From: an uncultured Sphingomonadaceae bacterium
GTDB taxonomy: Bacteria > Pseudomonadota > Alphaproteobacteria > Sphingomonadales > Sphingomonadaceae
DNA: 64,000 nt
NCBI GenBank assembly: GCA_947489315.1
Contig: CANLCX010000001.1
Span: 871,501 to 935,500, forward strand
Direction: 5' to 3'
This document shows, piece after piece, positions 1 through 8,761 of the stretch (the first letter of the stretch is position 1; each line of letters opens with the position of its first letter). The notes under the pieces were generated by a model, which was not told the DNA's origin, did not search any database, and was given only the letters and a program-made list of their open reading frames with translations. The position numbers were made by a program, and so were the translations under genes.

Positions 1-760
1 ATGTCACACGTTTACCGGTGACCTTATCGATGTCACCGCCCACATTCTCAAAACCAAGAATGCCGTTTGACAAGATCGCGTTGTGACAAGGCTCCCAATG
101 TGGGAAATCCTCAATAACCTTGCGGCCGGTTTCCTGCTCATATTCCAGATTGAGCGCGGGCAGCAGACCATTTGGCGCTCCTGGCCCGTGTGGGCCAATG
201 GCAGTTCCCAATGGATGATCAAGCGCTTGGGTATCATTCCCAACCATCTTGACTTTCTTCTCGACAAACCAGTCACCAGCGCTTTTGTAAAAGCCCGGCG
301 AATATCCATAATATTGCTGATTATCGCCGTAATATTTATGCCAGCCGGTATTCACGATGACGATATCGCCCTCACGAATTTGCGGGCGCGCATTTTCCAG
401 ATCTTCCGCAGTAATGACTTCCCATTTTTTCTTAGGGATAGAAACTACGACGCCGGTTCCAAAGAAATATGGCAGAGGAACTTCATCCATAAATGGCGTG
501 CCAGGAACAACATGCGCAGGCGCATCAATATGGGTTCCCGAATGCATCACGGTCGTGATTTTTTGAGTCAGGACCCCTGATTTGGACATGCCATGCAGAC
601 GTTCGATTTTGACGTCCTCAAAATAGGGCCAGCATGGTTGGCCAAGCCCCCATGGATGGCTCAGGTCATAAAACTCCAAACCCATGCTGTTGAGCAAGTT
701 TGATTCTTTAAATTGGCAAAGACTTTCATCACGCCAGTCGCCTTCTTCCCATCCGGGCAT
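1..760 (-). CDS. Cyclase family protein (kynurenine formamidase-like), 3' end beyond window
   Basis: This reading frame is absent from the ORF track because it runs off the window edge; I translated it by hand and it is open from the ATG at 760 to base 1 (253 residues visible). Residues 73-83 read HSGTHIDAPAH, the metal-binding HxGTHxDxPxH signature of the cyclase/KynB superfamily (Mn- or Zn-dependent hydrolases). It probably hydrolyses an amide or ester of a small acid; the substrate cannot be told from sequence. The start follows gagaaag. The gene is divergent from an IclR regulator, with similar palindromes between them, which suggests it is that regulator's target. The ORF listed at 4..309 is another frame of the same DNA. 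Confidence 0.85.
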   Translation of the reverse strand, partial: MPGWEEGDWRDESLCQFKESNLLNSMGLEFYDLSHPWGLGQPCWPYFEDVKIERLHGMSKSGVLTQKITTVMHSGTHIDAPAHVVPGTPFMDEVPLPYFFGTGVVVSIPKKKWEVITAEDLENARPQIREGDIVIVNTGWHKYYGDNQQYYGYSPGFYKSAGDWFVEKKVKMVGNDTQALDHPLGTAIGPHGPGAPNGLLPALNLEYEQETGRKVIEDFPHWEPCHNAILSNGILGFENVGGDIDKVTGKRVT

Positions 761-787
761 AGCTTTCTCTCCATGCTATATTTATTG

Positions 788-802
788 AACCACATTGTGG
801 TT
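788..802. promoter_or_regulatory. Perfect palindrome, candidate IclR operator
   Basis: AACCACAtTGTGGTT has two perfect 7-base arms around one base and lies 28 bases upstream of the cyclase start. Related sequences occur at 871-879 (half site AACCACACT) and 945-959. Such repeats between a catabolic gene and a divergent IclR gene are typical operators; the binding protein is inferred. Confidence 0.55.
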
Positions 803-944
803 TATATGAATTGCATGGTGATATGGTCTGATATTCTTATTGTCAATGGTGGTTGGTTACAATTTGACAAAACCACACTGACTAAAATGATGATGGGGAA
901 AATTGTTCGTTCCCCGTTTAGATGGGTTGACTATCAATCAGGTG

Positions 945-959
945 TACCGCATTGTGGTA
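945..959. promoter_or_regulatory. Second copy of the candidate IclR operator
   Basis: TACCGCAtTGTGGTA matches the palindrome at 788-802 except at the outermost pair and one arm base. It lies about 30 bases before the IclR start codon, a position that would fit autoregulation. Confidence 0.5.
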
Positions 960-989
960 TAAATAAACATATTAATGAGACAAGTGAAC

Positions 990-1790
990 ATGAGCAACGA
1001 CGAATCGTCAAACAATAAGGCTGGCACTCCAAGCAAGCGCGGCGGTATTCAGGTCATCGCGAGAGCGGCGATGATCCTTAGGACGTTGGAAGATGAAGCA
1101 GATGGACTGAGCCTGGGTGAAATTGCGGCCCGCGTAGATCTAGCCCGATCTACTGTTCAACGCATAGTCGCCGCTTTGGCCGATGAACAAATGCTCATCG
1201 CCGCCTCACCAAAATCGCGGGTAAAGCTCGGTCCTGCTCTGATCAGGCTGGCGCGGGCGACAAACATAGAAATCGAACAAATTGTCCATCCAATCATGGA
1301 AGCAATCAGCCGAGAAATAAACGAGACTATCGATCTCTCTGTCGTTCAAGGAAAGTCGGCAGTCTTTATCGATCAGGTGCTGGGTACACATAGGTTGCGG
1401 GCTGTGTCTGCTGTTGGGGAACGGTTCCCGCTTCATTGCACAGCATGCGGAAAAGCCCTCCTGTCCGCCATACCCGCAAAGAATCTCGATAAAATCCTCG
1501 CTTCTGATCTCCAGCAGTTTACAGAAAATACCATCACCGATCCGGATCGACTTCGAGAGCAAATCGCGAAAATGAAAAATGGCGATCCTGCGATAGATAA
1601 TGAAGAACATACCGAAGGTATTTGCGCGATCGGCATGGCCTTTACAGATCCGTTGGACCGCATTTTCGCAATCTCTATCCCTGTTCCAACCAATCGATTC
1701 AAACGCAATAAAGACATACTACAAGAAGCACTGCTCGATTGTCGTAGTCAGATTGTAGCGACGTTGGGAGAGATGCGAGGAGCAGACTAG
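990..1790 (+). CDS. IclR family transcriptional regulator
   Basis: A DNA-binding regulator with an N-terminal winged helix-turn-helix (about residues 20-85, with the recognition-helix segment LARSTVQRIVAAL) and a C-terminal IclR effector-binding domain containing the typical HCTACGKALLS segment. Total length (266 residues from this start) is normal for the family. I prefer the ATG at 990 (MSNDESS) over the ORF start at 975 because the extra five residues look unlike a protein N-terminus, but neither has a strong ribosome site. It probably controls the divergent cyclase gene through the palindromes at 788 and 945. The effector is unknown. Confidence 0.9.
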   Translation: MSNDESSNNKAGTPSKRGGIQVIARAAMILRTLEDEADGLSLGEIAARVDLARSTVQRIVAALADEQMLIAASPKSRVKLGPALIRLARATNIEIEQIVHPIMEAISREINETIDLSVVQGKSAVFIDQVLGTHRLRAVSAVGERFPLHCTACGKALLSAIPAKNLDKILASDLQQFTENTITDPDRLREQIAKMKNGDPAIDNEEHTEGICAIGMAFTDPLDRIFAISIPVPTNRFKRNKDILQEALLDCRSQIVATLGEMRGAD

Positions 1791-1872
1791 CACCTCGCCG
1801 CACCGTCTAGCCTTAACCCGGCGCTTTTATATGCGACAGCCAACCTATGCCTTCGCATCTCAAAAAAGTTAT

Positions 1873-2880
1873 TCAGTCCGTGGGTGGCGGCCGTAGATTG
1901 TCGACCAACCGGAAACCGATATGATCGGTGCCAAGCCCACGTTCCTGAAACTGACGGGCAGAAGGCCGGTAGCGCGCGCAATAATTCTCTGCACAGAGGA
2001 AGGAACCTCCCTTTATGACATTAACCGATTCCATGGCACCAACGCGAGATTCTGGCTGACTGGTCCATTCCCAAACGTTTCCGAGCATATCATGCAGGCC
2101 ATAGCCATTGGGCTTGAAACATCCCACAGGCGCACGACCTATAAAGCCATCTTTATTGATGTTCTTTGCCGGAAATACGCCCTGATAATAATTGGCTTGC
2201 GGGACTCCATTTTCGTCGATGGGTTCAGGCAGAACATCCCCGCCACCTCGCGCAGCATATTCCCATTGCGCCTCGCTTGGTAATTCTTTGCCTGCCCATT
2301 TGGCATAGGCTTGCGCGTCCTGATAGGCGATTTGAACAACGGGTTCGCGGGGTTGGCCTTCTATTGACTCTTTTGGCCCAGACGGGTGTCGCCACTGTGC
2401 GCCCACTTCCCATCTCCACCAACGCCTATCTTCCGGTGTCGGGACATTAAATACAGCCGAGCCCGGCTTCAACATCTCTGGCGGCGCATTAGGCGTTTTT
2501 GGCGGATCACGTTCTGCCATCGTTATGTAGTCGGTCGCTTTGACAAATACCGCAAACTCGGCATTGGTCACTTCATGCACGTCAATCCAGAAACCATTGA
2601 CCGTAGTTTCTCGTGGCGGCCCCTCTTCAGGATAGCGGGGTTTCTCGCCCATTATAAAGCTGCCGGCTGGTATCCAGGCTATTTCGTTTGTTGGCAAGCC
2701 GGTACATATTTTCTCTGATCGCGCATCGCCATTGGCCGCGGTCTGTTTCGCTGGACCGCAAGAAATAAGAGCCGATACCAGCAAAAGTGTTGCCAATCGT
2801 TTTAGTCCGTCTCTCCGATCCGAGAATATTGGGTGTTCAATTGTTTCGTCTTGGTAAGCTGAAATAAAACGCATGGCCAA
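1873..2880 (-). CDS. Formylglycine-generating enzyme (SUMF1/FGE) family lipoprotein
   Basis: FGE oxidises a cysteine in sulfatases to the catalytic formylglycine. The C-terminal part has the lectin-like FGE-sulfatase fold signatures (LPSEAQWEYAARGG near 200-213, GLHDMLGNVWEWT near 261-273) and keeps both copper-binding catalytic cysteines, C296 and C301, in GGSFLCAENYCARYR. Many relatives have lost these, so this is more likely an active oxidase than a generic paralog. Residues 26-41 form a hydrophobic segment ending in LISC, a lipobox, which suggests a periplasm-facing lipoprotein. No sulfatase lies in the window. The stretch before the signal is long, so the true start may be further in. 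The enzyme role is well supported by motif; the location is inferred. Confidence 0.8.
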   Translation of the reverse strand: MAMRFISAYQDETIEHPIFSDRRDGLKRLATLLLVSALISCGPAKQTAANGDARSEKICTGLPTNEIAWIPAGSFIMGEKPRYPEEGPPRETTVNGFWIDVHEVTNAEFAVFVKATDYITMAERDPPKTPNAPPEMLKPGSAVFNVPTPEDRRWWRWEVGAQWRHPSGPKESIEGQPREPVVQIAYQDAQAYAKWAGKELPSEAQWEYAARGGGDVLPEPIDENGVPQANYYQGVFPAKNINKDGFIGRAPVGCFKPNGYGLHDMLGNVWEWTSQPESRVGAMESVNVIKGGSFLCAENYCARYRPSARQFQERGLGTDHIGFRLVDNLRPPPTD

Positions 2881-2919
2881 GCAATATCTGACTCAGCCAA
2901 ATTGAGCAACTTGGTATCT

Positions 2920-3415
2920 CGACCATCTTACGCTGACCGGCCCAGTCTAACCGGATTTTGTTGATACGCATGATCTTGCGTCCTGTGAGGTCAGGTGGCT
3001 GTGTTCCATCTTCAATGGCAGAGATAATATCTGAGGCCATGAAGCTTAGTCGAACCAGTTGCTGCAAGTGCCGCTGCTTATTGAAACACGAGTTTTATAA
3101 CTGAGCAACGTTCCCCGTTGGTCACTGACAGACATCGCGAGAAGATCGATTAAGGTTTGGCGATCAAGATCAAATTTGCACTTTCATTCCTCGTGCGTCA
3201 TCAGTTCCCGAGTTCCTAAATGTTACCAGCTGCTTGGCAATCGCATCGATTACGAGTTGTTCGATTTCTCCAGCGGGCAATCTCCATTTGGGATATCTAT
3301 GTCTAGTTGGTGCTCGCGTGACGTAGCAGCGATAGCGCTTCGAACCCTGCACCGCGTGCGTCTTTCTCATCACTTAGAGTATAACGTCCAAGTAAGGGTG
3401 GCGAAAAATGAATCT
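2920..3415 (-). pseudogene. Decayed large serine recombinase, C-terminal part
   Basis: Three minus-strand fragments in different frames together resemble the C-terminal half of a phage-type serine recombinase: MRKTHAVQGSKRYRCYVT plus WRLPAGEIEQLVIDAIAKQL (zinc-ribbon region), then DRQTLIDLLAMSVSDQ, then LVRLSFMASDIISAIEDG with QPPDLTGRKIMR and DWAGQRK at the end. Several frameshifts and stops separate them, and no catalytic resolvase domain is present. It is a relic of a lost mobile element. Family assignment is from memory of typical recombinase C-termini. Confidence 0.7.
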
Positions 3416-3892
3416 GCGACGCCGCAAGTATTGAGCATCCTATCCACCGATCAATATATTCCATTCTAGCAGAACCAGCATTGCACTGGTTGATGGCATC
3501 ATGCCACTAGTGTTTCATTAGCGAAATTTGCCTCCGACGGTCTATCCTATTTTGAGTGGAGTCACCCCTGAATGTGCGACGGAGACATTTTCGGCGACGC
3601 CAAAGCGCCATCCAACCGAATCGCTGTTAACTGAACATATCGACTCGATTCAACCTAGATTGGATGTCTGGCAGATGAACCAAAAACCGTCAGTTCATCG
3701 ATTATTCACCCAAATGTTCAGGTAAAAATCATCAACATGAAGATCGCGTGAATCCAATGTGAAGGCGCGCTTAAATGGTGCCTGATCCGGTTTACATCCG
3801 ACCCTCTTTGAAGCGATCTGGCGTTGGGGCAGTTATCGAGCGGCGATCGCAGGAGGATCAAAGCGGACTGTTTTACTGAAAGGGTTATTAAG
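3416..3892. other. Intergenic, no gene recognised
   Basis: About 480 bases between the recombinase relic and the next gene. The short plus ORF 3528-3725 has no recognisable features. The region presumably contains the promoter of the 3.9-12 kb cluster and debris of the lost element, but I see no clear promoter or repeat. An AGGAGG at 3851 is not followed by a usable start at normal spacing. Confidence 0.5.
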
Positions 3893-5020
3893 ATGAAATT
3901 CGAGAATATGGACACACTGAACTTTAAGGCCGTGAAGCGGGCTTTTGTTACCCGCAACGTTAGAATAGAAGATGCGAAAGGATTTCGGAGTGATTTGAAA
4001 CCACGCAATGGCGACCTTTGTATCGCTCGCGTCAAGCAGCTGGGCCACCATCAGAAAATTGAGCAAACCGATGGGCGCCGTGCGCGGATGTTCCCCGGCG
4101 ATATGATCATCGTGGCCTATTCCAACCGCTACGCCACCGATCAGTTTGAAGGGAAAGTCCCTGAGGCCGTTGAGCCATGTTCGCTGGTGGCAGCGGGCGG
4201 CATCGCCGCGACTTTGTTGTCGCGCCACAGCAGCACAAGAAAACCGACAGAGATTGAGCCACTCGGCATTTTGTGCCGCGAAGATGGGAGTGCGATGAAC
4301 GTCATGGACTATGCGCTGCCAACAGCTGCCATTGACCGCACCGTGCGTCCGCATATGGCATTGGTGGTCGGGTCTGGTATGAATGCTGGCAAGACGACGA
4401 CGGTATCAGCCATTGTCCGGGTCGCCAAACGCGCTGGCCTGAAAGTGGGCGCGATCAAGATAACTGGCACTGGTGCTGGCGGAGACCTCTGGTTCTATAA
4501 AGACTCTGGCGCGAAAGTTACGGTCGACTTTACCGATGCTGGCTATGCCGCCACGGTTGGCCTGAATCTGTCTCAATTGGAAACGATCGCTGACACGCTT
4601 TATGCTGAAGCGGCGAAATCTTGCGATATCATCATCGCTGAAATCGCGGACGGCCTGTTCCAGACCGAAACCGATTTGCTGATGAAGTCGCCTAAATTCC
4701 AGAACATGGTCGATAGCGTATTATTCGCTAGCGGCGACCCAATGGGTGCGCTTGCCGGTGTCCGTCACTTGCGGGCTTTGGGTCTGATCCCAAGCGCGGT
4801 TTCTGGTGCGCTCACTGCATCAGATCTGGCAGCTAAAGAGGCTGCTGCTGCAACTGGCTTGCCAGCATTGACACTTTCCGAGTTTGAGAAAAACGAGAAA
4901 GTTCTCAGCCTGATCATGAAGCCAGCCAAGCCGACCAAAACTGCACCGCCTGTTGGAATTGCGACTGGTCTTGGACTTGCAAAGGATTGTTCCGATGAGC
5001 AGTTTACCGCAGCTGTTTAA
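3893..5020 (+). CDS. P-loop NTPase, DUF1611-like
   Basis: 375 residues from the ATG at 3893; the ORF track begins at a TTG 69 bases earlier that lacks support. Residues 1-145 form an N-terminal domain I do not recognise. A Walker A loop, VVGSGMNAGKTTT, sits at 158-170, followed by a MobB/DUF1611-like nucleotide-binding domain with a CDIIIAEIADG segment in Walker B position. The layout resembles DUF1611 proteins, but the family call is tentative. Its end overlaps the ABC transporter start by 26 bases, so the two are surely co-transcribed and probably act together. It may be an activating or modifying ATPase for whatever the exporter carries; that is inference. Confidence 0.6.
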   Translation: MKFENMDTLNFKAVKRAFVTRNVRIEDAKGFRSDLKPRNGDLCIARVKQLGHHQKIEQTDGRRARMFPGDMIIVAYSNRYATDQFEGKVPEAVEPCSLVAAGGIAATLLSRHSSTRKPTEIEPLGILCREDGSAMNVMDYALPTAAIDRTVRPHMALVVGSGMNAGKTTTVSAIVRVAKRAGLKVGAIKITGTGAGGDLWFYKDSGAKVTVDFTDAGYAATVGLNLSQLETIADTLYAEAAKSCDIIIAEIADGLFQTETDLLMKSPKFQNMVDSVLFASGDPMGALAGVRHLRALGLIPSAVSGALTASDLAAKEAAAATGLPALTLSEFEKNEKVLSLIMKPAKPTKTAPPVGIATGLGLAKDCSDEQFTAAV

Positions 5021-6686
5021 CCGCACGCGCGGAACTATCCTCTCTCAGCTGGTTCTGAATGGTTTCGCGCAAGCGGCGGCTATTGGCGGCATCGGCCTGG
5101 CATTAAAATCGCAATTTGATGCGATGCAAAATGCAGCCAATAGCAGTCTTACCACTCTGGTTTCCCCCGCGATCATCATGGCTGGACTGGCCATGATGAT
5201 CGCATCCCTGAAGTGGCGCGAGCGCATTGATATGGAGCGACTGGGTCAGGACTATGTGTTTGAAACACGCATGCTGATTTTCAGCCATATTAACGGCATG
5301 TCCGCGAACGGGATTGAAGAGCTTCGCAAAGGCGTCGTCATGCTGCGCTTTGTGAATGACCTCACTGCGCTGCGCCAGTGGATCAGCATGGGCATTGCCA
5401 GCGCTATTGTTGCAGCGATCATATTATTGGGTGCGTTGATTTTTCTAACAGTCATAAATCCGATGATTGGTCTGGTGTCATTTGCTGTCATGCTTGCAGG
5501 CGTCATGGCGATCCTGTTGATGGGCAAGCGGGTTGATCGAACCATTCGTGAAGCCAGACGGCGGCGCGGTAATATTGCCAGTAATATTGCCGAAAAGCTT
5601 GGTAACATGGTGATGATACAGGCCTTTGGCCAACGTCAGACGGAGCGTAAAAAACTGCGCCGTCAATCCAAGAGCTTGCAAAATGCGATGATCGAACGCG
5701 CATCCGCCACAGGGCTTGTTCGGGCGCTCGCCTATCTTGTGACCAGTATGACATTGGTCGCGGCCATGGGCATGGGTGCCTATGCGATCTACAATGGTGC
5801 TGCCACTATGGGAGAGATTGTCGCCGCTTTCGGCATCGTGTCTCTTGCGGCTCCGGCGTTAAACGGTTTCGGTCGTTTGTTTGAATATTGGAAAGATGCG
5901 ACGGTTGCGCGCGAAAAAATTGGTTCGATTTTTACAAAAGGACCAGCAATTTCGACCTCGACCAGCCGGGAACCTCTGCGCAAGCTGCGCGGGGAATTGC
6001 GCTTTGACAACATCAGTTCGGGCACCGCTATCGAGAATTTCAGCGCTCGCGCTGCCGCGGGATCTGTAATTGCAGTCAAGGGTCGCAGCGGTAGCGGAAA
6101 GACAACGTTGCTGCGATTGGCCCAGCGCCTGATCGATCCGGATGAAGGTGCCATATACTTGGACGATCGCAACATATTGTCGGTCCGGACCGGCGAGTTG
6201 CGGCGGGCGATTTCGATTGCCTCTTCCCTCATGCCGCTGATGCGGGGGACGATATGGTCCAATATTGCCTATGGATGTGCCAAAGCGTCCAATAGCGATA
6301 TTCAGGATGCGGCGCGGATTGCCGGGATCATGATCAACAATCCTGATGCGGCTCTGCATGGGGATCGCGTGGTTCACGAACTCGGCACCAATCTAAGCGC
6401 TGGTGAGCGGGCACGGGTCATTTTGGCCCGCGCTTTAGCCAGCAAGCCAAAAGTCCTGCTGCTCGATGAACCGGAGCAAAATCTTGATGAGCTTGGTATT
6501 GCCGCTTTGCGCCGGATCATCAAAACCTTTTCTGGCACCGTCATTATGGCCACGCATGATGCACAACTTCTGGCCATGGCTGATGACATCTGGACTCTTA
6601 GGGCCGGTCATCAGCCAGCCCTTTCTTTAATTGAAAATCACCACCACCAGGACCGCATTGGTCCTGTACGGTTCAGTAAATATTGA
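4995..6686 (+). CDS. ABC transporter, fused membrane and ATPase domains
   Basis: 563 residues from the ATG at 4995 (aagga upstream). It has about six membrane segments in residues 15-300 (type I exporter fold), then a nucleotide-binding domain: Walker A GRSGSGKTT near 363, signature LSAGERARVILARAL near 466, Walker B KVLLLDEPEQNLDE near 485 and H-loop MATHDA. The position normally holding the Q-loop glutamine reads ISIASSLMPL, with serine in place of Gln, and the signature is LSAGE rather than LSGGQ. Half-transporters of this type work as homodimers and export lipids, peptides or drugs. The cargo is unknown; the neighbours (P-loop protein, hydrolase, porin, sensor pair) suggest an envelope-linked small molecule. 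Confidence 0.85.
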   Translation: MSSLPQLFNRTRGTILSQLVLNGFAQAAAIGGIGLALKSQFDAMQNAANSSLTTLVSPAIIMAGLAMMIASLKWRERIDMERLGQDYVFETRMLIFSHINGMSANGIEELRKGVVMLRFVNDLTALRQWISMGIASAIVAAIILLGALIFLTVINPMIGLVSFAVMLAGVMAILLMGKRVDRTIREARRRRGNIASNIAEKLGNMVMIQAFGQRQTERKKLRRQSKSLQNAMIERASATGLVRALAYLVTSMTLVAAMGMGAYAIYNGAATMGEIVAAFGIVSLAAPALNGFGRLFEYWKDATVAREKIGSIFTKGPAISTSTSREPLRKLRGELRFDNISSGTAIENFSARAAAGSVIAVKGRSGSGKTTLLRLAQRLIDPDEGAIYLDDRNILSVRTGELRRAISIASSLMPLMRGTIWSNIAYGCAKASNSDIQDAARIAGIMINNPDAALHGDRVVHELGTNLSAGERARVILARALASKPKVLLLDEPEQNLDELGIAALRRIIKTFSGTVIMATHDAQLLAMADDIWTLRAGHQPALSLIENHHHQDRIGPVRFSKY

Positions 6687-6695
6687 GGATATAGA

Positions 6696-7574
6696 ATGAC
6701 TTATTCAGATAATCTCGCTTTCAAGGAAGACGAAACGCTTCATTTTGAAATGGAAAAACCCCTGCATGTCCGAGGGCGTATTGCATCAGCGGTTACCCAT
6801 GGCCCTAGCCGGCTGTCCTATTTCATTTATCGGCCAAAAAAGCCTAGGGCCAGAGAACAAGTCATATTTTCCATCCATGGCTATACTCGCAACGCGTTGC
6901 AGCACATCTTTGTCCTGCAGGAACTTGCCGAAGAAAAAGGCGTCACGATTGTAGTGCCGCATTTTACCAAGCAAGATTTCCGGCGCTATCAGCAGGTCTG
7001 CCCGCACGGTGATGGCGCTAGTCCGGACGCTGCCTTGATGGAATTGGTGGCAGAGTTGCAAGCTGTTGATGATCTCGATCTGTCGACGATACGGGCGGTT
7101 GGCTATTCCGGCGGTGGACAGTTTCTGCACCGGCTGAACATGTTGCGCCCTGATCTTGTTGATCGGATGGTCCTGTTCGCGCCGGGCTGGTACACCATGC
7201 CTGACAGGGCCTATCCCTATCCGTTGGGCCTTGGCGCATCGGAAATATTGGCAGACCGGTCACTGTCGCTCGAAGGATTTCGAAAAGCGGATGTCTTAGT
7301 ACTGGTGGGCGACAATGATGTCAGCCGCAATGGTTCGCTGAATCAGGACGAACAGATTGATCTGGCGCAAGGCCGGACCCGGGTGGCACGGGCGCAGAAC
7401 TGGACCCGGACAATGAACGCCAATCTGCCGGCCGACAACCAGATTAAATTGCAGCTTCTCAAAGGCCTGCGACATGGCTTCCGACGGAACTTTGAGACGA
7501 AAGGCTATGGTCGCCTCGTCTTTGATCATCTGCTGGCTGATCTGTTTAAACCATCAAACCTTCAGGAAAGTTAG
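6696..7574 (+). CDS. Alpha/beta hydrolase
   Basis: 292 residues, nine bases after the ABC gene, with gaggat as ribosome site. It shows the alpha/beta-hydrolase order: oxyanion HG motif FSIHGYTRN at 58-66, nucleophile elbow GYSGGG with Ser138, an acidic loop LVGDND near 204-209 and a late histidine in GLRHGF near 270. No signal peptide is visible, so it should be cytoplasmic. The substrate is unknown. Sitting between an exporter and a porin in one operon, it may process the compound moved by these proteins, as esterases do in siderophore or peptide systems. That role is inference. Confidence 0.8.
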   Translation: MTYSDNLAFKEDETLHFEMEKPLHVRGRIASAVTHGPSRLSYFIYRPKKPRAREQVIFSIHGYTRNALQHIFVLQELAEEKGVTIVVPHFTKQDFRRYQQVCPHGDGASPDAALMELVAELQAVDDLDLSTIRAVGYSGGGQFLHRLNMLRPDLVDRMVLFAPGWYTMPDRAYPYPLGLGASEILADRSLSLEGFRKADVLVLVGDNDVSRNGSLNQDEQIDLAQGRTRVARAQNWTRTMNANLPADNQIKLQLLKGLRHGFRRNFETKGYGRLVFDHLLADLFKPSNLQES

Positions 7575-7578
7575 ATTT

Positions 7579-8742
7579 TTGGCAAAACATTTCTCGTTGT
7601 TGAGCGCCGGGCTGTTGCTCGGTGTTCCTGGCACTGCTCTGGCGCAGGATATCAGTGCTGGATCGGACGGTATCGTCGTGGAAACCGGTGACGCCCGTTT
7701 GACCTTGGGTGGGCGCTTCCACCTTGACGCCGTGGCATCCGATGATGATGTCACTGCAATCAGGGATGAAATTAATATACGACGTTTGCGCGTCGATGCG
7801 ACAGTCGATGTCGGAGATGATTGGACCGCCAAATTTGACGCTGATATTGGCGGCATTTCGACCGGCCTACGTAACGTCTGGCTGGCCTATAGAGGCTTTG
7901 ACAATGTCACTTTGCGCGCTGGAAACCTCACCACACCTTTTTTGGGTGAGCGACAGAAAAGCTCCAATAATCTAAAATTTTTGGAACGATCGCTCTCCGC
8001 TGCACTGGCTCCTGGTTTTCGTGCTGGCGGCGCGGTGACTTATAGCGGTGAGAATGTTGCGTTGACCGCTGCCTATGTCGAAAACCCTATTGATGCCGAT
8101 GATGACAGGCAACCGCGCGAAGACGGTAACAGCATTGTTGGTAAGATCGTTTGGGCGCCGATAAGAGAAAGAGAGCAAAGCCTGTTTGTGGCCGCGGCGA
8201 TCGATCGGCGCGATCTCAATCCAGGCGCGGAAACCCGTGTTCGATCCACGCCCGAATTTGGTTTGAGTTTCACGCGTCTGGTGGACACTGGCAATCTTGA
8301 TGACGTCGATAGCTATGTTAATATTGCCGCAGAGGCCGGATATGCCAAAGGACCATTTGTCATAACCGGCCAATATTTGCGCCGTTTCAACGATGCTCCA
8401 GCTTTGGACAATCCCCAATTTTCGGGTGGATCGATTGAGGCAGCTTACGTCATCACTGGCGAGAGACAACGATTTAGCTTGTCTTCCGGCAGTTTCGGGG
8501 CGGTCCGACCAACCGGGAAATTGGGCGCTTTGGAGATTGCTGCACGGGTTAGTTTTCTGGATTTGGAGGATGGACCAGTGACGGGCGGTAAAGAGAAAAA
8601 TTTCACCGCTGGCGTCAATTGGTATATTGGAAAGAATATTAAAGTCGCGTTGAACTATGTTCGTGCGGAGGCGGACCCCGGCCGTTTTGGCTTTTCCGAA
8701 TCCGTCAATGCTGTGGCCACCCGCCTGCAACTGGCCTTCTAG
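7579..8742 (+). CDS. Phosphate-selective porin OprO/OprP-like outer membrane protein
   Basis: The ORF track starts inside the hydrolase gene; a TTG at 7579, eight bases after aggaaag, gives a 387-residue protein starting with a clear signal peptide (MAKHFSLLSAGLLLG...TALAQ). The mature part begins with VETGDARLTLGGRFHLD and RRLRVDATVDVGDDW, typical of the OprP/O porin family, and ends in a phenylalanine after a beta strand (ATRLQLAF), as outer-membrane barrels do. It probably forms a channel for anionic solutes, though phosphate specificity cannot be read from sequence. It follows the hydrolase by four bases. Confidence 0.85.
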   Translation: MAKHFSLLSAGLLLGVPGTALAQDISAGSDGIVVETGDARLTLGGRFHLDAVASDDDVTAIRDEINIRRLRVDATVDVGDDWTAKFDADIGGISTGLRNVWLAYRGFDNVTLRAGNLTTPFLGERQKSSNNLKFLERSLSAALAPGFRAGGAVTYSGENVALTAAYVENPIDADDDRQPREDGNSIVGKIVWAPIREREQSLFVAAAIDRRDLNPGAETRVRSTPEFGLSFTRLVDTGNLDDVDSYVNIAAEAGYAKGPFVITGQYLRRFNDAPALDNPQFSGGSIEAAYVITGERQRFSLSSGSFGAVRPTGKLGALEIAARVSFLDLEDGPVTGGKEKNFTAGVNWYIGKNIKVALNYVRAEADPGRFGFSESVNAVATRLQLAF

Positions 8743-8761
8743 ATATGGCCAAGGAGATTAT

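Noticed and set aside
7972-8730. 252-codon minus ORF
   Set aside because: Lies fully opposite the OprP-like porin and has no motif; a shadow frame.
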